In this document: positions 16,071 to 22,578 of the stretch, piece by piece
How the letters are laid out: each line of letters opens with the position of its first letter
Position numbering within the stretch: position 1 is the first letter of the stretch
NCBI GenBank assembly: GCA_021796315.1
Contig: JAJYOH010000025.1
Coordinates: 1-22,578 of the forward strand
Reading direction: 5' to 3'
DNA: 22,578 bases
Origin: Chloroflexota bacterium
GTDB taxonomy: Bacteria > Chloroflexota > Anaerolineae > Anaerolineales > Villigracilaceae
Translations under genes and position numbers: made by a program
The notes under the pieces: generated by a model
Databases searched by the model: none
What the model was told of the DNA's origin: nothing
What the model saw: only the letters and a program-made list of their open reading frames with translations

Positions 16071-16454
16071 ATGGACGAAAAAATTACCATTATCGAAGGC
16101 CCGCCGCCGATCTTTGAACAGGTCAATGACGGCTGGGCAATGGGACTGAACGAAAGCCCCAGCGTACTGATCCCTGCACTGACACGCCTGCGCACTTTCA
16201 ACGGGCACGCATTGGTCGAGCGTTGTCATCGCGCCTGGAACAGCAAGGAACCAATTCACCTGCACTACCGCAACGACATGGGCATGGAGGAAACTGCGCC
16301 CATTCTCGCCGCCCGAAACGTCGAAACGCCTGAAGGCCATGTTTTACTTTTGTGGGTTTATCTCGACAGCGAACATGTCGAATATGAATTTGATGGCGAT
16401 GACGACGATGACGAAGGCGCCGACGACGAGTTCACGGATGGACCGGGCGCATAG
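16071..16454 (+). CDS. Hypothetical protein with acidic C-terminal tail
   Basis: 127 residues, soluble, no known catalytic motif recognised. The first 105 residues look like a compact alpha/beta domain (ITIIEGPPPIFEQVNDGWAM near 5-24, RLRTFNGHALVERCHRAW near 39-56, HVLLLWVYLD near 89-98). The last 25 residues are strongly acidic (DGDDDDDEGADDEF), probably disordered. I have the impression of similar unannotated proteins in Anaerolineae but cannot verify it. There is no Shine-Dalgarno sequence before the ATG; the upstream -10 box suggests a leaderless mRNA. The final codons form the left arm of a strong terminator. It lies 24 bases after pyrD. Confidence 0.75.
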   Translation: MDEKITIIEGPPPIFEQVNDGWAMGLNESPSVLIPALTRLRTFNGHALVERCHRAWNSKEPIHLHYRNDMGMEETAPILAARNVETPEGHVLLLWVYLDSEHVEYEFDGDDDDDEGADDEFTDGPGA

Positions 16455-16468
16455 CCCGGTCTTTTTTT
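16441..16468 (+). terminator. Strong terminator overlapping the end of the acidic-tail gene
   Basis: GACCGGGC (16441-16448) and GCCCGGTC (16454-16461) form a perfect eight-pair stem around GCATA, followed by seven T (16462-16468). The left arm and loop are coding sequence and the stop codon TAG (16452-16454) lies across the loop/right-arm border. Confidence 0.88.
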
Positions 16469-16500
16469 TATCCTGAGCGGTGCAGCCGCCAGGGAGGATT

Positions 16501-17271
16501 ATGACCACGCTTCTTTCCGGAACTGAAAACGGGGTGCTGACCCTGACGCTTAATCGCCCCGAACGCGCCAACGCGTTTAACGCCGAATTGATCGGTGAAT
16601 TACAAAACGCCTTGCATGACGCAGAAAAAAATTCCGATGTGCGCTGCATTGTGCTGACAGGCGCAGGCCGCGCCTTCAGCGCCGGCCAGGATATCGGCGA
16701 GATGCAAAGCAGTGGCGCGATCTCGTACCGCGAGCATTTGGAAAAAACTTATAACCCGCTTATTTTACAAATTCGAGAAATCGAAAAGCCGGTCATTGCC
16801 GCGCTGAACGGTCCATGTGCGGGCGCGGCATTGGGCATTGCGCTGGCGTGTGATCTGCGATTCGCATCTGAGGCCACCACGCTCGTGGTCGGATTCGGCG
16901 GCATCGCCCTCGTGCCGGATTCGGCGGTCTCGTTGCTTTTGCCAGCCTTGATCGGACTTGGCCGCGCCCAATATTATTTCATGACCAACGAAGCCATTTC
17001 GCCTGAGCAGGCAATGGAATGGGGACTGGTCAATAAAGTTTTTGCATCCGCGAATTTCATGCAAGAGACAATGAATTTTGCGGCGCAGCTGGCGGCTGGC
17101 CCGGTCGGCGCGCTTGGAATGGCGAAACAGGTCTTCAACAAAGCTGTCCTGCCGAATCTCGAAGGCGCTTTGAAAGCCGAAGCGGACGCGCAGGAAATCG
17201 CAGGCAAAAGCGCCGAGCATAAAGAGGGCGTGTCCGCCTTCATGGGAAAAAGAAAACCAAAATATATTTAG
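16501..17271 (+). CDS. Enoyl-CoA hydratase/isomerase family protein (PaaG-like)
   Basis: 256 residues, a single crotonase domain, cytosolic, acting on an acyl-CoA thioester. Oxyanion-hole segments are FSAGQD (59-64) and GPCAGAALG (104-112). D140 in LVPDSAVS sits where PaaG has its catalytic Asp (LIPDCGG in E. coli PaaG). The two hydratase glutamates of crotonase are not evident, which argues for an isomerase rather than a hydratase. The C-terminal GKSAEHKEGVSAFMGKRKP strongly resembles PaaG (GRSADYREGVSAFLAKRSP). No other paa genes are nearby, so a general acyl-CoA isomerase role is equally possible. The ATG at 16501 has GGGAGG five bases upstream; a GTG at 16480 in frame lacks one. A terminator separates it from the gene before. 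Confidence 0.9.
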   Translation: MTTLLSGTENGVLTLTLNRPERANAFNAELIGELQNALHDAEKNSDVRCIVLTGAGRAFSAGQDIGEMQSSGAISYREHLEKTYNPLILQIREIEKPVIAALNGPCAGAALGIALACDLRFASEATTLVVGFGGIALVPDSAVSLLLPALIGLGRAQYYFMTNEAISPEQAMEWGLVNKVFASANFMQETMNFAAQLAAGPVGALGMAKQVFNKAVLPNLEGALKAEADAQEIAGKSAEHKEGVSAFMGKRKPKYI

Positions 17272-17274
17272 GAG

Positions 17275-17369
17275 ATGTCATTGCGAGGAACGCCGAAAGC
17301 GTGACGAAGCAATCTTAATTGTTTATCAAATTTGAGATTGCTTCGGGAAGAACGCCCTCGCAATGACAT
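17275..17369. repeat. 95-bp nested palindromic repeat (CATTGCGAGG type)
   Basis: The outer arms ATGTCATTGCGAGG (17275-17288) and CCTCGCAATGACAT (17356-17369) are perfect 14-base complements. The inner arms CGAAGCAATCT (17305-17315) and AGATTGCTTCG (17335-17345) are perfect 11-base complements. The loop is AT-rich. This is the layout of the dispersed CATTGCGAGG...CGAAGCAATCT palindromes I know from environmental bacterial genomes. It starts three bases after the crotonase stop and ends eight bases before the gatB ATG, so it fills the gap. It has no coding capacity and no flanking duplication that I can see. Confidence 0.85.
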
Positions 17370-17377
17370 GTGACATT

Positions 17378-18817
17378 ATGGAATTTGAACCTGTCATTGG
17401 ACTTGAAATCCACGCCGAGATGCAGACGCGCTCGAAGATGTTCTGCTCGTGCGAAGTAGTGGACAACACCGTTGCGCCGCCGAACATCGCAGTGTGTCCT
17501 GTTTGCGCGGGCATGCCTGGCTCGTTGCCGGTGGTGAATCGAACTGCCGTTGAATATGCCATCCGTGTGGCGTTGGCGCTGGAATGTGAAGTTCAACACA
17601 CCAGCATTTTTGCACGTAAAAATTATTTCTATCCCGACCTGCCCAAAGGTTACCAAATCTCACAGTATGAAGAACCGCTGGCTGTAAACGGCAAGCTTGT
17701 GATTCAAACTTCGGATGGCGAGCAATCCATCCGCGTGCGGCGCGTGCATCTTGAAGAAGACACCGGAAAATTGACTCATGTGGGCGGTGCATCGCTTGTG
17801 GATTTGAATCGCGCAGGCGTGGCCTTGCTCGAGATCGTCTCCGAGCCGGACATGCGTTCGGCGGAGGCGGCAAAAGCCTACGGCGAATCTTTGAGAGAAA
17901 TTTTGCGCTACCTGGGCGTCAATAACGGGGATATGGAAAAGGGAGTCATCCGTTTCGAGGCGAATGTCTCGGTGCGAGAAAAGGGTTCGACCGAACTTGG
18001 CACACGCACAGAAGTTAAAAATCTAAATTCGTTCCGCGCACTCGAACGGGCGATCGAGTATGAGATCAAACGTCAGAGCAAAATCGTCGAAGCAGGCGGG
18101 GCCATTGAGCAGGAAACACTTGGTTGGAATGAAGCGCGCGGCGAAACATATTCGCAACGCAGCAAAGAAGACGCGCACGATTATCGTTATTTCCCTGAAC
18201 CCGATCTGCCTCCGCTTGTTGTCGAAGATTCTTGGGTCAATCAAATTCGTAAATCTCTGCCGGAACTTCCGCGCGCAAAATCAGTAAGATTGGTCAAAGA
18301 ATATGGCCTGACAGAATACGACGCGGCACGCTTGGTCGAAGAGCAGGAGATTGCAGACTATTTCGAGTCGGCGGTGCGTAACTTGTCAAAAACTGTCCAG
18401 CCAAAAATAGTGGCGAATTGGATGCTCGGCGACCTTTACTCGTTGATGAATCAGGCCAATATAACGGCCAGCCAGCTCAAGGTCCGGCCTGAGGCGTTGG
18501 GTGAATTGGCGCAGATCACAGCCGAGGGGCAGATTAATCAGGCATCGGCGAAGGAAGTGTTGGTTGAAATGTTCGCGACAGGCAAGAGCGCGCTGGAAAT
18601 CGTCGAAGCGCGCGGACTCAAACAGGTGTCGGATGAAGCGTTCATCTCCAACCTGGTCAGGCAAACGCTGGCGGAAAACCCGAGCGAAGTGGCGAGTTAC
18701 AAGTCGGGCAAGGTCGGGCTCTTGAATTTTTTGTTTGGACAGGTGATGAAAAAAGCTGCCGGTAGGGCGAACCCGGCGGTCGTACGTGCGGAATTGGAAA
18801 AGCAGTTGACCAGTTAA
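17378..18817 (+). CDS. gatB: Asp-tRNA(Asn)/Glu-tRNA(Gln) amidotransferase subunit B
   Basis: 479 residues. GatB of the GatCAB complex binds misacylated Glu-tRNA(Gln) or Asp-tRNA(Asn) and activates it for amidation with ammonia from GatA. Seen: the N-terminal [10 protein letters not shown] (6-15), a zinc site with C23, C25, C40 and C43, [23 protein letters not shown] and [12 protein letters not shown] in the cradle domain, [12 protein letters not shown], and a C-terminal YqeY-like helical part (about 330-479). Start choice: the ATG at 17378 gives the family N-terminus. An ATG at 17363 would add five residues but lies inside the palindromic repeat. Neither has a Shine-Dalgarno sequence. gatA and gatC are not in the window. 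Confidence 0.96.
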   Translation: MEFEPVIGLEIHAEMQTRSKMFCSCEVVDNTVAPPNIAVCPVCAGMPGSLPVVNRTAVEYAIRVALALECEVQHTSIFARKNYFYPDLPKGYQISQYEEPLAVNGKLVIQTSDGEQSIRVRRVHLEEDTGKLTHVGGASLVDLNRAGVALLEIVSEPDMRSAEAAKAYGESLREILRYLGVNNGDMEKGVIRFEANVSVREKGSTELGTRTEVKNLNSFRALERAIEYEIKRQSKIVEAGGAIEQETLGWNEARGETYSQRSKEDAHDYRYFPEPDLPPLVVEDSWVNQIRKSLPELPRAKSVRLVKEYGLTEYDAARLVEEQEIADYFESAVRNLSKTVQPKIVANWMLGDLYSLMNQANITASQLKVRPEALGELAQITAEGQINQASAKEVLVEMFATGKSALEIVEARGLKQVSDEAFISNLVRQTLAENPSEVASYKSGKVGLLNFLFGQVMKKAAGRANPAVVRAELEKQLTS

Positions 18818-18820
18818 ATC

Positions 18821-19984
18821 ATGGGACTCTTAAGAATCTACCTGGCTCTTTGTGTGGTTGCAGCTCATGCAGGAGGCAGTATTTTGCCGTGGCCCATGCA
18901 TGATAGCGTGGAAGCCGTGCAGATATTTTTTATCATCTCCGGCTTTTATATGGCGCTCATTTCTGAAAAATATAAAACGGCAATTGAATTTTATGCGAGT
19001 CGTTTCCTGCGGATTTTCATTCCCTACTATGTAATTCTAGGAATTGTTTTGGCCGCTTGCGTGGTATGCGGCCTGGCCTTTGGGCAATGGTTGGACCTTT
19101 CGGCTTATGTTAATTATTCGCCGGGGAAGAATGGATTGCTGGGAGTGGCGCTTACTGCCATCACAAATTTCACGGTGTTCTTTCAAGATTGGGTCATGTT
19201 CTTTCAACAGGATGCCGGCACATCGTTTTCCTTTACCCCCAGATTCGTTTCCAATGCGTCCCCGCTTTACCAATATCTCCTGGTCCGACAGGCCTGGTCA
19301 ATCGGCACAGAATTGACTTTTTATCTTTTGGTGCCTCTTTTGAGTAAATTCAAAACACGCTGGCTGGTTGTGATCGCAATCGTTTCGCTGGCGTTGAGAA
19401 TCTATGTGTATCAGAAATTAAACCTGTGGAAGGACCCGTGGAGTTACCGCTTCTTCCCATTTGAGCTTTTGTTATTTGTGGCAGGCATGATCAGCTATCG
19501 AGTCTATGCACAGACATTGTCGCGCTGGCAAATCTTTAAATTACAAAATCTGGCCCAATATTTGGCATTTGTTGTTTTTATGATTTTTGTATTTTATGAA
19601 TCCCAAAAAGTATCGGCGCATTTGTTGAAACCACTGGGAAGATCCTATATGTTTCTGGGTACTTATCCATTTTGGGTCGCTGCGATCCCTTTTTTGTTCC
19701 ATCTGACCAAGGATCTTAAGATTGACCGGTTTATCGGTGAATTGACCTATCCGGTCTATTTGATTCATTTTGTGGTCCTTGAAGTTGTGGATGTGATTCT
19801 GGCGAATTTATCCATGAGCGATCATGTTGCGGGTTATATTACTGCCGTCGTTTCGGTCGTGTTTTCGGCTTTTCTATATTTGGTAGTTTTCAAGCCTTTT
19901 GAGGAGAAAAGGCAGGGTTTTGCCAGGGAATTGTCCATTAAATGGGGCAACTTATGGAAAAAAACACGAAGGACGTCACTATAA
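18821..19984 (+). CDS. Acyltransferase 3 family membrane protein
   Basis: 387 residues, about ten hydrophobic spans, an inner-membrane O-acyltransferase of the OafA/YrhL type that typically acetylates sugars of envelope polysaccharides. Family signs: LLRIYLALCVVAAH at the extreme N-terminus with R5 and H16, FFIISGFYMA, RFLRIFIPYY, and QAWSIGTELTFYLLVP. The C-terminal tail is basic and cytosolic. The ATG begins three bases after the gatB stop with no ribosome site visible, so it may depend on translation coupling to gatB, an unlikely functional partner. It is visibly more AT-rich than its neighbours, partly because of the hydrophobic codons; recent acquisition is possible but unproven. The acceptor is unknown. 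Confidence 0.88.
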   Translation: MGLLRIYLALCVVAAHAGGSILPWPMHDSVEAVQIFFIISGFYMALISEKYKTAIEFYASRFLRIFIPYYVILGIVLAACVVCGLAFGQWLDLSAYVNYSPGKNGLLGVALTAITNFTVFFQDWVMFFQQDAGTSFSFTPRFVSNASPLYQYLLVRQAWSIGTELTFYLLVPLLSKFKTRWLVVIAIVSLALRIYVYQKLNLWKDPWSYRFFPFELLLFVAGMISYRVYAQTLSRWQIFKLQNLAQYLAFVVFMIFVFYESQKVSAHLLKPLGRSYMFLGTYPFWVAAIPFLFHLTKDLKIDRFIGELTYPVYLIHFVVLEVVDVILANLSMSDHVAGYITAVVSVVFSAFLYLVVFKPFEEKRQGFARELSIKWGNLWKKTRRTSL

Positions 19985-20099
19985 TTACAGACCTTCATCG
20001 GATTGACGGAAAAATAAAAGTCTAGTAAGGTTAAGCTGTAAGACAAAGATTTTAGGAATTTTATCGATATGATCTGTTTTTTGACATACGAGGTCTAAG

Positions 20100-20135
20100 A
20101 GCGGGCGCCCATCCGGGGTGCCCGCTTATTTTTTT
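20100..20135 (+). terminator. Terminator hairpin in the leader of the glutamate dehydrogenase gene
   Basis: AGCGGGCGCCC (20100-20110) and GGGTGCCCGCT (20116-20126) pair over eleven positions with one G-T, loop ATCCG, followed by TA and seven T (20129-20135). It ends 24 bases before the next ATG, too close for a whole promoter to fit in between. It may end transcription from the acyltransferase gene, or act as an attenuator within the dehydrogenase leader. A TTGACA at 20081-20086 and a TATGAT at 20068-20073 lie upstream but neither has a well-placed partner. Confidence 0.75.
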
Positions 20136-20159
20136 CTAAAATCCATTTCAGGAGAAAAT

Positions 20160-21446
20160 ATGGCTGAACAACTTAATGCATTTGATATGGCGCAGGAGCA
20201 ATTTGACCATGTGGCAAAACTGCTCAAGCTTAGCCCCGCCATTTCAGAAGTTCTGCGCTGGCCGATGCGGGAATATTCCTTCCGCATCCCGGTGCGGATG
20301 GATGACGGCTCGACGCGCGTCTTTCAGGGTTTCCGCGTCCAGCACAACGATGCACGCGGCCCAAACAAGGGCGGCATCCGCTTCGCGGCCAACGAGACGA
20401 TGGACACCGTCCGCGCTCTGGCGACCTGGATGACGTGGAAATGCGCCGTTGCTGATATCCCGTTGGGCGGCGGCAAGGGCGGCATCATTGTGGACCCGTC
20501 AACGCTTTCCGTTCACGAGAAGGAACGCTTGTGCCGCGGCTGGGTGGACGTGATGTGGAAGAATATCGGACCGCGCAACGATGTGCCCGCTCCGGATGTT
20601 GGCACAACGCCTCAGATGATGGGCTGGATGATGGATGAGTATTCGCGCCTGGTCGGCCAGTACACGCCGGGCGTTTTCACCGGCAAGCCCTTGGGCGGCG
20701 GCGGATCCGAAGGCCGCACCGAAGCGACCGGTTACGGCGTAATCTACACCGTCCGCGAAGCCATGAAGCATCTGAAGATGGATTCCAAGAAAGCAGTGGC
20801 GACCATCGAAGGCTTTGGAAATGTGGCGCAGTATGCAGCCATCGGTTTCATTGAAATGCTCGGCGGGACAGTCGCGGCTGTTTCGTGCTGGGACCGCAAT
20901 GACAAGAAATCCTACACCTATAGCAAAAAGGGCGGCATCGATCCGCGCTTCCTGCTGACCATCGTGGATGAGTATGGCACGATCAACAAAGCAAAAGCCC
21001 AAGCTGCGGGTTACGTTGTCGAAGATGGCGAAGCCTGGATCACGAAGGAAGCGGATGTTTTGATCCCCGCCGCGATCGAAGGTCACGTCAACGCCGAGAC
21101 GGTCAAGAAAATGTCGAGCCGCGTCAAGATCGTGGCCGAAGGCGCCAACGGCGGCGTCACGCCCGAAGCGGATGAATTCTTCAAGAAGAATAATATCTTC
21201 GATATCCCCGACTTCCTGTGCAACGCCGGCGGCGTCACGACCTCTTACTTCGAGTCCGTCCAGAACGATATGAACTTCTACTGGACAAAAGAAGAAGTTC
21301 TGGAAAAACTCGACACCAAAATGACGCAGGCTTTCAATACTGTGCTTGAAATGTCTGAAAAAGAGAATGTCTACATGCGCGATGCGGCTTACATGGTCGC
21401 CATCGACCGTGTGGTCAAGGCCATGCAATTGCGCGGCTGGGCGTAA
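20160..21446 (+). CDS. gdhA: Glu/Leu/Phe/Val dehydrogenase family: glutamate dehydrogenase
   Basis: 428 residues, the length of the hexameric bacterial/archaeal enzymes. It interconverts glutamate and 2-oxoglutarate + ammonia. Seen: the substrate-domain RGPNKGGIRF (66-75), K94 in TWMTWK, the catalytic lysine K106 in PLGGGKGGI, D146 in PAPDVGT, GRTEATGYGV (185-194), and the Rossmann motif GFGNVA (218-223) in the nucleotide domain. NAD versus NADP use is not decided by what I can see. Start: the ATG at 20160 has AGGAGA five bases upstream; an in-frame GTG at 20118 lies inside the terminator hairpin and is rejected. Its own terminator follows. The gene symbol is by family; substrate preference for glutamate over branched amino acids is inferred. 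Confidence 0.93.
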   Translation: MAEQLNAFDMAQEQFDHVAKLLKLSPAISEVLRWPMREYSFRIPVRMDDGSTRVFQGFRVQHNDARGPNKGGIRFAANETMDTVRALATWMTWKCAVADIPLGGGKGGIIVDPSTLSVHEKERLCRGWVDVMWKNIGPRNDVPAPDVGTTPQMMGWMMDEYSRLVGQYTPGVFTGKPLGGGGSEGRTEATGYGVIYTVREAMKHLKMDSKKAVATIEGFGNVAQYAAIGFIEMLGGTVAAVSCWDRNDKKSYTYSKKGGIDPRFLLTIVDEYGTINKAKAQAAGYVVEDGEAWITKEADVLIPAAIEGHVNAETVKKMSSRVKIVAEGANGGVTPEADEFFKKNNIFDIPDFLCNAGGVTTSYFESVQNDMNFYWTKEEVLEKLDTKMTQAFNTVLEMSEKENVYMRDAAYMVAIDRVVKAMQLRGWA

Positions 21447-21472
21447 GTAAAACGCAATAGATAAAACGCAAA

Positions 21473-21503
21473 AGAGCGCGTCTTTTTCAGACACGCTCTT
21501 TTT
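21473..21503 (+). terminator. Terminator after glutamate dehydrogenase (may work both ways)
   Basis: AGAGCGCGTCT (21473-21483) pairs with AGACACGCTCT (21489-21499) with one mismatch around a T-rich loop, followed by TTTTT. On the opposite strand the same hairpin is followed by TTTT, so it could also end transcription of the convergent peptidase gene. Confidence 0.8.
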
Positions 21504-21513
21504 GTTTGCAGAA

Positions 21514-21540
21514 ATTTTTTATTCGTGTTTATTCGCGGAT
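21514..21540. repeat. TTATTCG direct-repeat stretch
   Basis: TTATTCG occurs twice within TTATTCGTGTTTATTCGCGG. Similar CGCGAATAAACACGAAT strings recur between genes of many environmental bacteria. With one copy here, this is only a note. Confidence 0.3.
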
Positions 21541-21545
21541 AAATG

Positions 21546-21599
21546 TTAAATCTCGCAGGACCTGTCAATTCCCTTGTCGATGATCTCGAGACTATCCTT
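21546..21599 (-). pseudogene. Relic: second copy of the oligoendopeptidase C-terminal tail
   Basis: On the minus strand these 18 codons (17 residues and TAA) read KDSLEIIDKGIDRSCEI. The genuine end of the peptidase upstream reads EDSLAIIGKRIDRFCEI. Twelve of 17 residues agree, yet eight of those twelve use different codons, and the DNA is about 73% identical. Both copies end in the same frame, 93 bases apart, but a TGA in the intervening palindrome blocks fusion. It looks like the end of a lost tandem paralogue. Confidence 0.65.
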
Positions 21600-21601
21600 C
21601 T

Positions 21602-21630
21602 CTTGTTCCAACGCTCAGCGTCGGAACAAG
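21602..21630. repeat. 29-bp palindrome between the two peptidase tails
   Basis: CTTGTTCCAACGCT and AGCGTCGGAACAAG are 14-base arms around a single central base, with one mismatch that is a G-U pair in one RNA orientation. It starts nine bases downstream of the peptidase stop codon, with no T-run after it in either direction, so it resembles a REP-like element rather than a terminator. Confidence 0.6.
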
Positions 21631-21638
21631 CTTGAAGG

Positions 21639-22578
21639 TTATATTTCGCAGAACCGATCAATTCTTTTGCCAATGATGGCAAGAGAATCTTCCCAGAATT
21701 TGCGCTTGCGGATATCGATACCGAAGCGTTTGGCAAGGTCCGCGGCGCTGGCTTCACCGGTGGATGCCAAAAGTTTTTTGTAATCATCCACGAAGGCTGG
21801 TCCGCGCTGCTGATAGATGGCGTATAAACCAGTGGCAAACAACAGACCAAACGCGTACGGATAATTGTAGAACGACAAGCCGGGCGAATAATAATGCGGC
21901 TTCCATGTCCACATAAATTTCTGTAAATAATTTTCATCGAGTCCGTCGCCGTAAGTTGCTTTTTGTGCGCGAAGCATGATGTCATTGAAATCGTCCGCAG
22001 AAAGTTCAGCTTCTTCGCGGCGCTCGAAAACTTCCTTCTCAAATAAATAGCGCGAATAAATATCCACAACAATTTGTGCCGCGCCCTGGATCTGCGCTTC
22101 GAGTACAGCCAGTTCTTCCTGCGGATCTTTTGTTTTCGCAAGTACCGCTTCAGTCACAATGGTCTCGCACATGGTGGACGCGGTCTCGGCCAATGTCATC
22201 GGCGTGAGTTGTTGCAGTTCGGTCTTGCCCGACGCATAAGCGCAATCATTGTGGAAGCCGTGACCAAGTTCATGCGCGATGGTCGAAACCTGATCGAACG
22301 AGCCATCGAAGTTGCACAACACGCGGCTTTCCTTCACGCCCGCCACGCCCATGCAAAACGCGCCGCCGCGTTTACCATCACGTTGTTCAGCGTCGATCCA
22401 GTTATTATCAAAGGCCCGTTTAGCAAATGCGCTTAAGTCGGGCGAAAACTTTCCAAAGTTTTCCAAAATAAAATCGCGCGCTTCCTCGAACGAATAAACT
22501 TTATCGGTCTTGCCGAGCGGCGCATAAATATCCCACCACGCCAGTTTTTCCTTGCCGAGTTTTTTGGCCTTGGCATTG
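21639..22578 (-). CDS. M3-family oligoendopeptidase (PepF-like), 3' part
   Basis: 312 C-terminal residues are visible; the frame runs off the right edge. It is a cytosolic zinc metallopeptidase cleaving short peptides. The zinc motif HELGH is in STIAHELGHGFHN, and the third ligand is the Glu of LAETAS about 25-30 residues later. NYPYAFGLLFATGLY and PHYYSPGLSFYNYP near the C-terminus are typical of the M3B/PepF branch. The stop is TAA at 21641-21639. It converges on the glutamate dehydrogenase gene. PepF is the closest family by memory; thimet-type M3A is less likely because of the short spacing after the zinc site. Confidence 0.92.
   Translation of the reverse strand, partial: NAKAKKLGKEKLAWWDIYAPLGKTDKVYSFEEARDFILENFGKFSPDLSAFAKRAFDNNWIDAEQRDGKRGGAFCMGVAGVKESRVLCNFDGSFDQVSTIAHELGHGFHNDCAYASGKTELQQLTPMTLAETASTMCETIVTEAVLAKTKDPQEELAVLEAQIQGAAQIVVDIYSRYLFEKEVFERREEAELSADDFNDIMLRAQKATYGDGLDENYLQKFMWTWKPHYYSPGLSFYNYPYAFGLLFATGLYAIYQQRGPAFVDDYKKLLASTGEASAADLAKRFGIDIRKRKFWEDSLAIIGKRIDRFCEI

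Noticed and set aside
20081..20109. TTGACA at 20081 as the -35 of a dehydrogenase promoter
   Set aside because: The expected -10 position falls in the GC-rich terminator stem and does not resemble TATAAT.
20499..21494. 331-codon open frame antisense to glutamate dehydrogenase
   Set aside because: Long antisense frames are common opposite GC-biased GDH genes; it has no ribosome site or known domain, and the sense strand is clearly the dehydrogenase.
21389..22141. 250-codon minus-strand frame across the GDH end, terminator and peptidase
   Set aside because: It overlaps the peptidase in another frame and runs through a terminator; no domain is visible.
1..22578. CRISPR arrays, insertion sequences, toxin-antitoxin or defence genes
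   Set aside because: None found: no regularly spaced repeats, transposase motifs or defence domains could be recognised.

Overview
The window looks like chromosomal DNA of a Chloroflexota bacterium, most likely of the Anaerolineae. This is an inference from three things: the very long PAS/GAF sensor gene, the style of the housekeeping proteins, and a dispersed palindrome of the TGTCATTGCGAGG...CCTCGCAATGACA kind. No rRNA is present to confirm it. Genes are dense, no gap between genes exceeds about 250 bases, and no CRISPR array, transposase or phage gene was seen.

Left part (1-3514). On the minus strand are the 5' part of glyA (serine hydroxymethyltransferase, cut by the window edge) with a clear promoter, a D-2-hydroxyacid dehydrogenase, and a tRNA-Val(UAC) with its own extended -10 promoter and terminator. 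On the plus strand are a fumarylacetoacetate-hydrolase-family enzyme and a small cupin.

Centre (3557-13453). One uninterrupted minus-strand frame of 3298 codons encodes a soluble protein that I read as 7 PAS domains, 13 GAF domains and a C-terminal HD-GYP domain with all expected catalytic residues. It is 44% of the window and its most unusual object. The GAF array shows internal block duplications (1-2 with 3-4, 5 with 6, and 8, 9 and 10 together). The plain reading is a cytosolic multi-input sensor whose only output is cyclic-di-GMP hydrolysis.

Right part (13627-22578). pyrE (minus) and an unknown gene followed by pyrD (plus) diverge from a 243-base region with two extended -10 promoters. 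Next, all plus strand, come an acidic-tailed hypothetical gene with a terminator built into its last codons, a PaaG-like crotonase, a 95-bp nested palindrome, gatB, a membrane acyltransferase and a glutamate dehydrogenase whose leader carries a terminator hairpin. Convergent to it is the 3' part of an M3-family oligoendopeptidase (minus, cut by the window edge). Beyond its stop lies a diverged second copy of its last 17 codons, separated by a 29-bp palindrome.

Metabolically the window mixes one-carbon/serine metabolism (glyA, perhaps the dehydrogenase), pyrimidine synthesis (pyrD, pyrE), tRNA-dependent amidation (gatB), glutamate/ammonia exchange (GDH) and acyl-CoA or dicarbonyl chemistry (crotonase, FAH). 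Apart from pyrD/pyrE there is no sign that these form one system. The PAS-GAF-HD-GYP gene stands alone, with no receiver, kinase or GGDEF partner nearby.
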